DNA of 64,000 nucleotides from Gigaspora margarita (Eukaryota > Glomeromycota > Glomeromycetes > Diversisporales > Gigasporaceae), in assembly GCA_009809945.1 (NCBI GenBank), contig WTPW01000703.1, positions 120,192 through 184,191 of the forward strand, given 5' to 3'. The translations under genes and the position numbers were made by a program. The notes under the pieces were generated by a model. The model searched no databases. It saw only the letters and a list, made by a program, of their open reading frames with translations, and had not been told where the DNA came from. Shown one piece after another: positions 10,545-21,539 of this stretch (its first letter is position 1; every line of letters starts with the position of its first letter).

Positions 10545-11246
10545 TTTCAAGTTTAGAGGCTGTGTGCAATGGCCGGGATTTTATTATGAGTTATAGTGAC
10601 GTAATATTTGTTACATGAATGAGGATACAACTAGCCACACGTGCACTTTTGGTGCCTAATTTAAATAGTCCGCCTGAAGGTTCTATACTAGCTGCCATAC
10701 CTACAACTCAACTACGGAAATTGTCTATTTAAACCCTCTGATTCATAGTCCTCCTATTACTACCTGACTCACCACATGATGTGCGATATTGTGGGGCCAC
10801 AACTCTTTTGGTAATCAACAGCTAAGGGCTACTTTACCCTCGCATAAGAGCCTACCGGAAAACCTTCCATGTCCCATACATGTATCAGCGCCCAGATTTG
10901 GTAACCAAAGCTACCTGCCCTTATTAGGTTCATTCCGATCATAGTATCTGCCTTCTTTGGCATATACCGTAAGAACTGATTTTCACTACCTCCTAATTTG
11001 GATCTTGCCAAACGAGTTCTTGTGGGTTTTTTTTCTGGTTCCCTGGATTTGCGATGTGGTACACCATTGCGCCCGTGAGCTCCCATTCAAGATGGTGGAA
11101 CCAGGGTTACAGGTTTTGCGCCCAACCAATCATAAGCCACAATTACCGAACACAGATTTAACTCCAAAACGTCACTAGTGGGATTCGAACTATCGATCTG
11201 CTGCTTGGGGGTGACACCTTGACCACTTCTCTAAGGCGCCACACCC
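10545..11246 (-). mobile_element. tRNA-headed retroposon, copy 1
   Basis: On the minus strand the element starts GGGTGTGGCGCCTTAGAGAA and about 55 bases later has AGTTCGAATCCC, a good RNA polymerase III B box, followed by CACTAGTGAC. The head resembles a class II (Leu/Ser-type) tRNA. The 600-bp body shares blocks with copy 2 at 24343-25597, notably ACCATCTTGAATGGGAGC and a TGAACCTNATAAGGGCA block. A sense-direction frame of 85 codons (11086-10829) is open in the body. The 3' end is fuzzy (A-rich near 10545). SINEs are normally shorter than 500 bp, so this is a long, composite retroposon. Confidence 0.7.
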
Positions 11247-11697
11247 TTTTTTTTTATTATAAAATTTTTTACTTAAATTTTTAAAATTTTATATGTTATG
11301 GTCTGTAAAATTTTTTATTTCTAATAAAAATCTTGATTTTTACAAGTAAATCACTAAATTTGCAATAATGAAAGTTGTTTCTTTATATAGGCTATAATAT
11401 TGTATATATTAAGAGCTATAAATCTAAACCCAATATTTACAAAATTCACAAAGAATTAGTAAATAATTTTAATTTTGACTACAATTTAATTCTAAATTTG
11501 CCTATTTTTAGCTTATAAGCAACTTAAGCCTTTTTCTTATAGTATAAAATTAAATATTACTATAATATATTCATTATTTTCAAATATTATCCAAAAAAAT
11601 TATTTAAATATATTAATTTTTAATTAAAATATATCAGAAGTATTTTTATAGTATAATTTAGTACAAATTTGCACTGAATTTTATATAGTTTAAGGGA

Positions 11698-12388
11698 TAA
11701 TAAGAGAAACCTCAAAATCATATAAGCAATATTAAAAAGGTCCAATGTCATTATAATTCAAATTCATTAACAATTGTTTAATCATGATAGCACCAAATCA
11801 CCTTAACCACATACAGTATTATGTGTGTTGATTTGTAACAAATTTTTTTATAGTAACAAGAAATGCATTGGGCAAATGCAGTGTTTAGCTATGCAAAATA
11901 TAATTAATTTTTGTATCAAAATATTAAGATTGAATTTATGCAAGTAGTTCTATGATATAAGCAATTAGTAAATTTATTTTTGTTACTACTTATTACGGTA
12001 GATGTATTTGTGTAAATTAAAATTTTTCTTATGTTGGAATTCAAGTCAAAAAATTATTATTTTCACATATTTGATACTTTTTATTAAAAAACCAATCAAA
12101 TGTTGTAATAAAAATGAGTTATCATTATAATTTGACGATGTCATCACATTATTAAGTTATATTCAATTAAAGTTACCAATAACATATTTCTGTCATATAT
12201 AACGATAGATTAAATGAGCTAATCATAGTTTACCATGTGGTTTTAGGCCATATAAAGTTAATTTATCGTCTCTCATAATTCGGCTGGGACAGCTTTTATA
12301 ATGTTTAGATCAAAAATTTTAAATTTTATTTACTGCAAATAATTGTGAATTTTTTTTTAAAAAAAAGATGGTTTAATATTTTCTAGGC

Positions 12389-12421
<33 letters not shown>

Positions 12422-12689
12422 TAAAAATTTTTTTGTAAATTAAATTAAAAACCGGGGCGTGAATCACTTTAAAATAAATATAAGAAATAACTTGCTTATC
12501 AGGAATTTCACAGCTATATTTAGGGATATAAGTTACATAACATTTCATATAATGAATTTTTAACTATTATTATTGAGTATATAGCGACTATTGTGTTTGC
12601 AGTATAGAAATTTAGTGGTATGGATAAAGGCTTCCTATAGTCCCCTAACCCTATTGTAATGTGATAAAGGTTTAAAGGCCCTGTTATAT
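11698..12689. other. AT-rich intergenic, poly(A) tract and MITE remnant
   Basis: No gene is seen. Contents are a one-ended remnant of the Harbinger-like MITE family (AGGCCATATAAAGTTAATTT, about 12247) and an A run of some 27 bases at 12389-12416, flanked by T-rich sequence. Confidence 0.6.
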
Positions 12690-13397
12690 TTATTTTCGAA
12701 AATTATTATACTGTATATATCTATTCAAATAATACATACACTGCAGTCGTAATAATAATCTACAAATGTCACACCTTACAAAATTCCTAGCTCCAGTAAT
12801 ACTATACGAATTATTTTGTACTTTATGATTGCATTTCACCCCATATTGCCAACCAAAGAATTTATAACCAAGTCTTTTCTGCTTTATCACCCTTTGTAGA
12901 CAATAATTCAGCTCTCAAATTATTTTTTTCGTATTTACTTATTGTCATTATTTTATAAGGATCAAATGATTCCAAGTCAATGTCTGTCCTGATTGCCCTA
13001 CACTTATAACATTTTACACGCCATAAACGGTTTGGATTGAGGCCGTAATTATGACATTCCATTCACTTATTGAGTCAGAATTGTTCACTTCATCATTCTT
13101 ATATTGGAGTTGTGATGTTGCTTGCTTTTTCTTGTATTTCTGAGCAAAATAATTAGTAGATAACTTGGTACCCTGGTACACCTTGTTAGAAGAATAAATT
13201 TTCTTGGCATTTCTGAAACCGAGAGTTTCCCAATTTTTATCAAATTGAAGTAAATAAATTTTTCCATTCTTTTTCTTCAAAATTTTCATGATTGCAAACG
13301 ACATGGGAGAATAGAGCAGAAAATTATTCTCATCAAAACTTATCTCGAGCTGTTGTAGTAGTTGTTGCATCTTGACTAATTGAGACATAATTTTCAA
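12690..13397 (-). pseudogene. Hypothetical Cys-containing protein, apparently broken
   Basis: Three overlapping minus-strand frames follow each other: 13397-13014 (starting MKIMSQLVKMQQLLQQLE), then 13062-12862, then 12890-12690. Read in series they give a Lys-rich region of about 110 residues, then CYKC, KCNH and CDIC pairs that could bind zinc. The joins need either a short intron (a GT near 13070 to an AG near 13005) or one-base frameshifts; the second overlap looks like a frameshift. Codon content is more gene-like than in the flanks, but I recognise no family. It could be a transposon-borne gene fragment or a real small gene mis-spliced by me. Confidence 0.35.
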
Positions 13398-14110
13398 GCT
13401 AATTTTTTTTTTCAGGTTATATTTGCCAAAGGCCTAGCGCTAGTTCCTTAAATCCAAAAAAATATTATACATTATGTGATCGTAATAACGTTTGTACTGT
13501 ACTACCGCTACGCTACAATCAATCTCCGGTTAATCGTACTAAATTAGTCTTTTACCGGGAACACACTTGGACTCTTGATAAACTGTGAAGTCATAAATTT
13601 ATTCGAAAGATAAATTGACGCATTGATATTCCTAAAGTAGAAACAATACCATATTTCCGATTTAGAAGTGGAAATTATGGTCCGTAAGTCCGTGATTTTT
13701 ACTTTTTTTTTTTTAAAAAAAATAAAAAACATTGATACGTACAGATTTATTGCTAAATACAGATAAAGTTCATTTGTTGTAACTTTATAAGACGGATATT
13801 TTTGTACAACATCGGGGTCAAAAAAAAGTTTTTATGGTTGATTAAAATTATGAAACAAATATGTGGGAAATGAGAAGACGAACTTATTTAATCTTTTCAT
13901 ACTATGTCTAAGATTAATCTTAAAATACAATTATTATTGGTTGTATTTCATTGTGTCCAAAAAAAGTAAACAATGACACGGGGCAAAGCTCAATATATTT
14001 TTAGCAAAACTATGCATGGTCATATGTAGTAAAGTTTATTAATGAATTTTTTTAGAAGTTTTAGATAACGTAGTAATTACTATAAATATCATAAATTAAA
14101 ATTTTAAATA
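13398..14110. other. Intergenic, no gene seen
   Basis: AT-rich with poly-A and poly-T runs (13701-13730). The short minus-strand frame at 13544-13732 has no recognisable content. Confidence 0.55.
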
Positions 14111-14326
14111 GATGCACAGTCCTTATTGTTTGATAATTTCGACTGAAATTTCACTGAGACCAATATTATGCCTCTACAAGCAAAGCTATAAAAACATTGA
14201 AAAATTTAGTCACCTTTCTTTTTTTTCCTTAAAAAAAGACAAAAGTTATAGCTTTGTTTGTAGAGACATCATGCTGGCCTCTGCAAAATTTCATTTGAAA
14301 CTGTCAAACAGTTAGGGCTGTGCATC
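14111..14326. mobile_element. TA-flanked MITE (216 bp)
   Basis: Ends GATGCACAG (14111) and CTGTGCATC (ending 14326) with TA on each side (14109-14110, 14327-14328). Internal arms 'ctctacaagcaaagctata' and 'tatagctttgtttgtagag' also pair, so the whole element folds back. It is non-autonomous, of the Tc1/mariner target class. Confidence 0.75.
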
Positions 14327-14624
14327 TACTTAAAATTTTAGATTCATTAACGTAATACACTTTACTATGTATATGCCATATATAGGTTTGAATAGCATAG
14401 TACGTACATCAAACACCCCAATGATTTGTGTATTGACAAATAAATTTGGTGTACTCTATTAAGTATATAAATTATATTAATAAGGTATTTCAAGTTTGTT
14501 TACAACACAATACCGTAACGCCGCATTGACTTTCGAATTATTATTATGGTATGTTAACTTCGGAATATAATGTGGTTTAGAATAATTCCGTAAACTAAAT
14601 GCATACGTAATTGATGCACAGACT

Positions 14625-14801
14625 CAGTGAAAAAAATCCAGACTTGTAATTTAGTGCGCAAAGAGCACATTATGTTTGACTGTACCGAAAAAATCATGTG
14701 CGCATACTGCACATTTTATATGTTTTGCTAACGCACGTATGTAAATTGTTTTCGTGCGCAAAAAAAATTTTATGTTCGGAGCGCATCGAATTTTTTCACT
14801 G
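14625..14801. mobile_element. hAT-like MITE with perfect 8-bp target duplication
   Basis: TIRs CAGTGAAAAAAAT and ATTTTTTCACTG bound a 177-bp insert. CACAGACT is present at 14617-14624 and again at 14802-14809. An 8-bp duplication plus CAGTG ends is diagnostic of the hAT superfamily. Inside are repeated 'gtgcgca' words. It is non-coding. Confidence 0.9.
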
Positions 14802-14955
14802 CACAGACTTCGCAACTTGATCTTCAACCTGCATATGGAAATCATGGATTTCACACAAATTGTCATTGTCGACAAATATGTTCGATAAACTCTATTTCCG
14901 TTGTTACCCTTGCATACCGAACCCCTGCCTATGCAATGTCACGGGACTGCTGCGC

Positions 14956-15060
14956 TAGATGTGCAAGATGTACCGGATGTGCCAGATGTGCCACATGTAC
15001 CGCATGTGCTTCATTGACAGAAGTGTCACGTGTGCCGGATGTGTCACATGTTGCAATTAA
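14956..15060. repeat. Short-period array (GATGTGCCA type)
   Basis: About ten degenerate 9-10 bp units (gatgtgcca, gatgtaccg, catgtgcc). The array keeps a minus-strand frame open (15255-14929) that reads as His-Leu-Ala-rich sequence. I regard that frame as a product of the repeat. Confidence 0.75.
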
Positions 15061-15712
15061 GGCATAAGTGACTGATGTGATCGAAGTGGCATAAGTGATA
15101 GATCGGTCATTTATGATACAAGTGCCATATGTATTTATTAGTAGATAGTTTCTTATAAATATGGGCGAGATTCGCTCCACTTTGTAGGCATGTTTGCCAT
15201 GATATCTTAATATATTAAATAAAGGCACTATAATCGATTCTATAAAATTTATCACACACTCTTTCGAATTGCCAAATCACACTATAAATATAAACCCTCT
15301 CGCTTGTATAAATATTAACAACTACGATACACCACTGCACGGTTTGTGTCTCTGTGCTCACGTGACTCCCTGTCGATAGTTGCCCCGTTAGCCTCGATTT
15401 CCGAGAGGTATTCGAAGGTTAACACCGTATAATTGCTCGGCAATACCTTATTAAAATTACTACGTATGGAATATAAGATTTACATTGTTATTTACAGTTT
15501 ATTTAGTTACCCTTTACTTTGTCATTTCATAAATTTATAATAGGCAAACATGTACCGTATATAAACGACCATCGCAAAGAAGGGTCCTACTCGCGAATCA
15601 TAAATTCAAACCACCATATTTTTATCTATCACTCAAACTCTGTGATTTTAATTCTTAGTTGCTCCATATTCTTACCCTTCTTTTAATTAGCAAATATTTA
15701 TAGTGTAATATC
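15061..15712. other. Upstream region of the KH relic
   Basis: AT-rich with short CT-rich stretches. No separate gene is visible. It could hold the old promoter of the KH-domain relic. Confidence 0.45.
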
Positions 15713-17088
15713 ATGGAAATTGTAACAATTAACGTTCCGTCTTCTTCTATTGGTCATATCAAAGTCAAAGATTCTTCTAAACTTAACGAGATTATAAGAC
15801 GCTCCAATGCTAAATGTATTATCAAGAAAAATAACAGTGTAGATGTGACGGGGCACGACTGAGGCTCGAAAAATTGCTCTTAACTTGATTAAAGATTATG
15901 CCCATAACAGTATCATCGTTTATAATCATTCAGCTGAAGCTATTATCGCACTTCAACCACTATTGAATGAACTTAAACCTGTTTTATTTTCAAAATATGA
16001 TGGTATCGACGATAGAAATAATTTCAACAAAGCATACTTCATTTTAGATAAAGGTGAAGAAATGAATGAAGAAGACAAATATTCTTCATTAATTGAAAAT
16101 CTTAACCTTTGAGTATGTAATCATCACATATCGATATTTGTGTCTGTCAAAAAAAAAAAAAAAAAATTAATTAATTTTGCTTTTAAAGATATTATTGCTC
16201 CTAAAAATGATCGAACTTCGGTGCCAATGACTAATATAACAAACTGCCAAGCCAGTTAACAAATCTCTTGACTTCAAGGTCAGGGTGAATATCGGCAAAC
16301 AAACAACTCTTTTATCCGGCACTTAGGGAAAATTCGAACCTTCCAGAATCGATCCCTCTCTCCGATCTCCTTAAATATAAGATCGGTTATCAAAAAGATG
16401 CCAAAATTACTTTTATGAATAATATTTCTTCAGAAGTAGCAAAAATTATTGAAAATCGTCTAATTAAATTGGAATATCAAAAAAATTCTGAAGTTATTCA
16501 AAGAGCATCTATTCATTTAATTGATAACAAAGCTCAAAAACGGTTTATTGTTTCAACAAATATTACATCAGATGGAAAATTAATACCTCGTAAATTTAAA
16601 TCTGAAAATAATCGACTTCTTTTCTTTGCTTTTGCCGGTCCGAAATCTGCCTTTGATTTGCGATTCTAAGTTCTTACTACAGAGCAATCTACAACAAAAT
16701 TACCTACTGAACTTGAAAATTTAATTAAAACCGCTACCTACAATCTCGACACAAAAAATGCTACGCTACCTTAAATGATACCTCCAATTATCTTCTCACA
16801 GTTACACGTACCAAGATTAAAAATACTTTTATTAAATGTAAGAATGAATTTTCGAATGGTAAAATTAAATTATCAATTTCTGAGGTGTACGAGGATGGAC
16901 AAAAAGATGTACTAGTAACTGTGATAAGTGAAGCATTGCAGAAAGTTATTGAAAAGATGAGTCAAGCGAATAATATTGAGGAAGAATTGAAATTAGAATG
17001 TGATAAAGAAATAGAAAAGCTTGTTAATGAAGTTAAAACTATTGTAAATGAATTCAATATAACACAAATGGGCACTATTAGTTTTTAA
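15713..17088 (+). pseudogene. KH-domain protein, decayed
   Basis: From ATG 15713 the frame reads VTINVPSSSIGHIKV and so on, the pattern of a type I KH RNA-binding domain (residues about 4-60). It has a weakened GxxG loop and ends in VTG followed, after one extra base at 15854, by TEARKIALNLIKDYA. The frame then runs to TGA at 16110. A non-coding or shifted stretch follows (16113-16330; intron or decay). Next is a conserved-looking region, 16330-16670, with RFIVSTN, LIPRKFKSENNRLLFF and AFDLRF, broken by TAA where CAA is likely. Another slip near 16760 leads to the last frame (16767-17088), a Lys/Glu-rich coiled coil. At least two frameshifts and one stop argue for a pseudogene; a sequencing error is less likely to explain all three. 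The role of the intact form is unknown beyond probable RNA binding. Confidence 0.65.
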
Positions 17089-17442
17089 TTATAATTAACC
17101 CTCTCCTCTACCATCGCATTTTCAAATATGAATTTTTTTTTGTTTTTTTTAAACCCTCTAGCTACGTAAGTAGCTAAGAATCCATTTTATTATCAACATT
17201 TAGTTAACTATTGTAACTCAGATAATCTTTGATATATTGACAATCCTATGAATGTAAAGTTACGAATTATTAAATTTGATTGTAGTTGTACCAATAATAT
17301 ATTAATAAATTTAACATTAAATTTATAATGCAAAAACTAGATACTGGACTCGTCGTTAAATGACGGGTTTTGTTATTATTATTTTGCAATAATATAAATA
17401 ATTGTCTATTTTCTACTTTCTATTAAACCATGGCTACATATT
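17089..17442. other. Intergenic, no gene seen
   Basis: AT-rich 3' flank of the KH relic, with a poly-T run near 17130-17150. No repeat structure could be assigned. Confidence 0.55.
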
Positions 17443-17608
17443 AGGGTGCTGACATTTATTACCTAATATCTATTTACTATAGAGACTTACCCCACCCCCA
17501 GGTAATATATCTTGTTAAATTTGATTGGCTAAAACATTTTATATGAGGTAAGATTTTGCTTGACCCCCTCCCACCCCTAAAATATTACCTAATAAATGTC
17601 AGCACCCT
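17443..17608. mobile_element. MITE with 27-bp TIRs (166 bp)
   Basis: AGGGTGCTGACATTTATTA at 17443 faces TAATAAATGTCAGCACCCT ending at 17608. Flanks are TATT and GATA, so no clean target duplication remains. The centre is C/G-richer, with a palindromic 'ccaccccc' region. It is non-coding. Confidence 0.8.
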
Positions 17609-17913
17609 GATACAATTATTAAATTTTATTATAATACAAATATATTGCATATTACATAATATTAATTGAGTGTTCCTAACTTGCACCCTAGGTGATATCA
17701 CCTAGTTCGGAAATCAGGTTGAAACTTGAGTCAGAGGCTGGGTCGAAGCCTGGATATACAAGTTGAAAAATCAAAAAATCAAGTTTTTTTGATAATAAAA
17801 TTGAACTTGTACAACCCAAAATAAAAGAAATACCAGTAACCTTGGTTTTTCGACTATGACAATCTTGATCAATTATTATCACCAATTGGGTCATTTAATA
17901 AACACCTAACCAG

Positions 17914-19204
17914 TGTGAAGGGCTCCCATCCTTGAGTTTTTTTTTATTACTCTTATTTTATTTTTATTATTATATTATTAGTTGTTTTGTTATTATTAGT
18001 TATGTATAAATAAGTACTTTTAAATAGATGTTACCTGATTTGCAGTGTTGTACGTTTTGCCTGTCCACAGCCTTTTTTGGCTTGTTCACGTCCAAAATTG
18101 TCCAAACATCCAAGATTGTCCAAAGCTTGTTCAGGCTTTGATAACTAATAAATCTATCTAAAAAATATATAACTATATATTTTTTTAGGTGCTGAACACA
18201 TTCTAGTTAAAATTAAAATAAGTTATCTTAATAAAATTTTAAGTAATTTTACTTTAATTAATTGTCCAAAATTGTCCAAAATTGTCCAAGTCATTATCCA
18301 AGGCTGTCCTATGACAACACTGCTGATTTGTATATTTGTTCGATATCTCTACCAGATTATTCCGATCTGTTAGTTCTGATCAAATCAGTCAGATCTGACA
18401 GTTCTGATCAAATCGGCCAGATTTGACAGTTCTGATCAAATTGGCCTGATCTGTCAGTTCTGATCAAATTGGCCAGATCTGATAGTTCTACTATAGTTTT
18501 GGCCTCAAAACCTGTATCGAACATAGTAATGTAAAAAGTATAAAAGTGATGTTCTTGTCGCCTTGAAATAAAGACAACTCAGTAACTCAGTTGAGTTTGA
18601 ATACTTCAAATTCATAATAGTAGAAGTAGTAACCCTTCTAAGTTTTATCTATATTGTCCCGAATATGCTTCCGATATCCCTGTTGTTACTATAAAAACCT
18701 TGTTGTCAGTTTTGGAGTAACCTTCAAAATTCGAGTAGAAGAGTTAACGTAGGATAGTTTCCCTTGATACCTGCATAGAAAAACCTTTAATTGTTCCTTG
18801 ACCCATTGTTAGCAAATTCCAACAATACTTGTGTACCTCATTTATTGAACAATCTGATCCTGTGATACCGATATCAGACTGATATCCAAATCGATACCAT
18901 ATTTGGAACCTAAAAGCCTGGATACCATACCATCACGTGAACCTTGTGAAAGCAACTCGCAGATTGCAAGCTGATATTCAAATTCATATCCTATGAGGCA
19001 CAGCTGGGATTGACTAATAGATTATTGCTAATATCCCCTACCAAGACTTTCTGAACCTTGAGACCCAGACCAAATCTTCCACGCCTCTTTCTGCTTGCCA
19101 GTTCAAGGTTTAAGAGTCTTGAGCGCTTAGTAGATAGTATTTTAGTTAGTTTATTTAGTTAGGTGTATAGTTTGACCCAACCACTATTGGTTTACACCTT
19201 CTCA
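17914..19204 (+). repeat. 5' LTR of Ty3-B
   Basis: It aligns along its length with 43330-44357. The extra 280 bp relative to the 3' LTR is a hAT-like MITE at 18043-18322 plus one duplicated 8-mer. The LTR has a tandem block of 'ggccagatctgacagttctgatcaaatt'-type units (18355-18490) and a TATA-type stretch near 18002. The 3' LTR is visibly diverged, so the insertion is old. Confidence 0.88.
18043..18322. mobile_element. hAT-like MITE inside the Ty3-B 5' LTR
   Basis: TIRs CAGTGTTGT and ACAACACTG. The 8-mer CTGATTTG occurs at 18035-18042 and 18323-18330, while the other LTR has it once at the matching place (near 43450). This empty-site comparison within the window proves the insertion. The interior repeats 'ttgtccaaaattgtccaaa' near both ends. 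It is non-coding. Confidence 0.92.
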
Positions 19205-19330
19205 ATTGGTGGTAACTGTGAAATTGAACTTTTTAACCTACCTGAATCAAGATTTGGATAGAACTACCAATCCCAAAATCCTCTCTATAAAATCTTCCTT
19301 TAGACAGTTTAGTTTAATTTTAACTCCAAA

Positions 19331-20890
19331 ATGTCTGGTATAGTTGATTTTGACCTTGATAGACCTATTGTAGAGGAAAGACCACTTCCTCAATATGAAC
19401 CCCGGAACAATGAAGATCCACATGACAACTGTAATCAAGCCCAGAACCTTCTTTGAGATATTGCCTAAGCCTTTAGGGACGTGGCCCAAAATGAGGTTCT
19501 AGCTGCTCCTAGAGAAAATAACTGGGTACATGTATGAGCCTTCAAGGGAGAAGATGATGAGGACCCTGTGAAGTAGGTCGAAGCTTTTGAATGAGCTGCT
19601 GATGCCATCAATTGGGCTAGGCTAGAAAAATTAAGATTGCTTCAGGACATCTAGAAGGAATTGCTACCAGTTGGTACAATGACCAAAAAGATGATCTCCT
19701 CTACTGGGATAATGATGAGAACTCCGAAGACAGTTTTGTGCAATCATTTGTTAAATATTTTGCAACCCCAGAAAGAAGACATCAGTGGCAGTTAGAATTA
19801 ACTCATTGAAGCAAAAATTGAAAGAAAAAGTGGATCAATATACGTATCGTTTAATAAATTATTAAAAAGAGTTAACCCAAATTGTCAAATACCCACTGCA
19901 TACATTATCCGAATGTTTATAGGAGGACTCCATAGGGAAATTGCTGCTTTAATGTCTTCTGACGACTTCGAAACATTAGATGCCACTATTGTTAAAGCAA
20001 GAAAAATAGAGGCTGGTTAGTACTCTAACAAGCAGGAACCTGCCAACCAAGCCCTTGATGATTTGATCAAAAAAATGCTGCAAATGGCAGTAAATTATGA
20101 AAAATTAACTACTGCCTTATCTGCAAGAGTTGAAACTGTTAGCTCCCAAGCACAATCTGGTACTTATCAGCTTCAAGTTTAGCAGTTTCCATCCTAGCAA
20201 ACAAGAAATGAGAGAATCACGTGCTATAATTGTGGTGAAAGAGGGCATATTTCTAGGAATTGCCTTACAGAATAATGTCAATCTTCTCAGAATTTCTTTT
20301 CTACCCAAACTAGAAATGCCACCCAGTCAAGAAACATCAATATGTGTGATATTGTTACAAATAGTAGCACCCAAGAAGTATATGCTATGAAGAGGCATGA
20401 AAGGCCTGAAGCTGAAACAAATTGAGATGAGCAATTAAGAAAAAGGATTGCTTCAGACCCAAATCAATACACTCTAACACCCCAACCTATGGCTATGGAA
20501 GAAATTATCCCAGAACCTGCTATAAATCCTCTGCCAATCCCAGTCGAAGCTACCAATTGGGCTCGAAGATGTAGAGGACCTTTAGTTATAAATTTGATTC
20601 CCCATATAATATTACAGAAGATCTGCTAAGTCAGCATGCCAGGACCCCGAAATATACATAGATAGGTCAGGTATTAGTTTGCTTATTTTTGAGGTTTTTA
20701 TGCAGATCTTTTCTATTTATAGTAATTTTTTGCTTATTTTGAAGTTTTTTCTGCAGATCTTTCCTTTTTTAGTAACTCTATAATTAACCTGACCTATCTA
20801 TGTATATTTCGGGGTCCTAGCGTGCCAATACAAGTTCCAAAACAGCATAATAATTTGTTACTAGGTAAATGCATAGCATTGTTTGTCCAG
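19331..20890 (+). pseudogene. Ty3-B gag
   Basis: From ATG 19331 (MSGIVDFDLDRP) the frame encodes a Ty3-type Gag: a capsid-like region with ATSWYND, VKYFATPERRHQWQ, then after a frame slip VDQYTYRF and YIIRMFIGGLHREI. One CCHC zinc knuckle, CYNCGERGHISRNC, is at 20222-20263. Nonsense codons interrupt it at sites where the family codon is probably Arg CGA, Gln CAA/CAG or Trp TGG (LL-stop-DIA-stop-AF; DPVK-stop-VEAFE-stop-AAD). A 178-bp MITE sits inside the end of the frame at 20641-20818, and the coding trace fades near 20890 where the large insertion begins. Gag would assemble the particle and bind element RNA; this copy cannot. Confidence 0.85.
20641..20818. mobile_element. hAT-like MITE family M178, copy 1 (in Ty3-B gag)
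   Basis: Ends AGGACCCCGAAATATACATA and the facing TATGTATATTTCGGGGTCCT. Flanking AGCATGCC and AGCGTGCC are an 8-bp target duplication with one change. The interior is two direct copies of a block of about 50 bp (GCTTATTTTTGAGGTTTTTA... and a second copy), so the design is TIR, repeat, repeat, TIR. The second copy at 47599-47776 has exactly the same length. Confidence 0.85.
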
Positions 20891-21539
20891 AGCTAAATAT
20901 TTATATAAATAAAATATTTTTTTAAATATTAAAGGTGAGATTTTGCTTTCATCTTTATTAATTTTAATAGAAACTTTTTACAATATAAAAAAAATTTCAT
21001 TTTTTTTAAATTTAATGCTAAGAATAAAAACTTAGACATATATATAGCAGATAACTAGCTGAAAGAAGAAACAAATAAGAAAAAGAGCAAAATACTTATC
21101 TGTGGCCTAAACCTATAAATAAAATAATTTTATTTCTTATGATATTAGATATAGTATATATGCTAATAACTTTTGATCTACTAGTCCATTTTGAATGATT
21201 TAACTACCAAAATGCTTATCTTAGTGAGACAATTCTAACAAAACCAAAGTTATTAAAATTTTTTAATTATAGGATCCTATGCTCATTCAACTTTTGTGTA
21301 ATTCTAATAGTGATTTTTAAAATCACTAAGTAAAGTTCTTTAACATTGAATAACTTTGATCCATCAGCCTGTTTTGAATAATTTAATTAGCAAAATATTT
21401 ATCTTAGTAAGACAATTCTAACAAGCCCAAATTGTTAAATTCCAATTAGGGCTGTGACAGATATTATATAATATCATTTATTATGAGGGTACCCTCTCCT
21501 ACGTAAAACGATTCTGATTGGTTAATTTTAAAAACATTT

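Larger units (their letters stand above)
9777..11697. mobile_element. TA-flanked TIR element hosting three other insertions
   Basis: The ends TCCCTTAAAC (9777) and GTTTAAGGGA (ending 11697) are perfect 10-bp inverted repeats flanked on both sides by TA (9775-9776 and 11698-11699), the Tc1/mariner-type target duplication. Subterminal ACAAATTTG words occur at both ends. There is no transposase. Inside lie two Harbinger-like MITEs (10070-10170, 10196-10434) and a minus-strand tRNA-headed retroposon (about 10545-11246). Without these inserts the element is below 1 kb. Confidence 0.65.

Noticed and set aside
14929..15255. Minus-strand frame of 108 codons with a His-Leu-Ala repeat
   Set aside because: The C-terminal part is the translated GATGTGCCA array, and the N-terminal part has no known domain.
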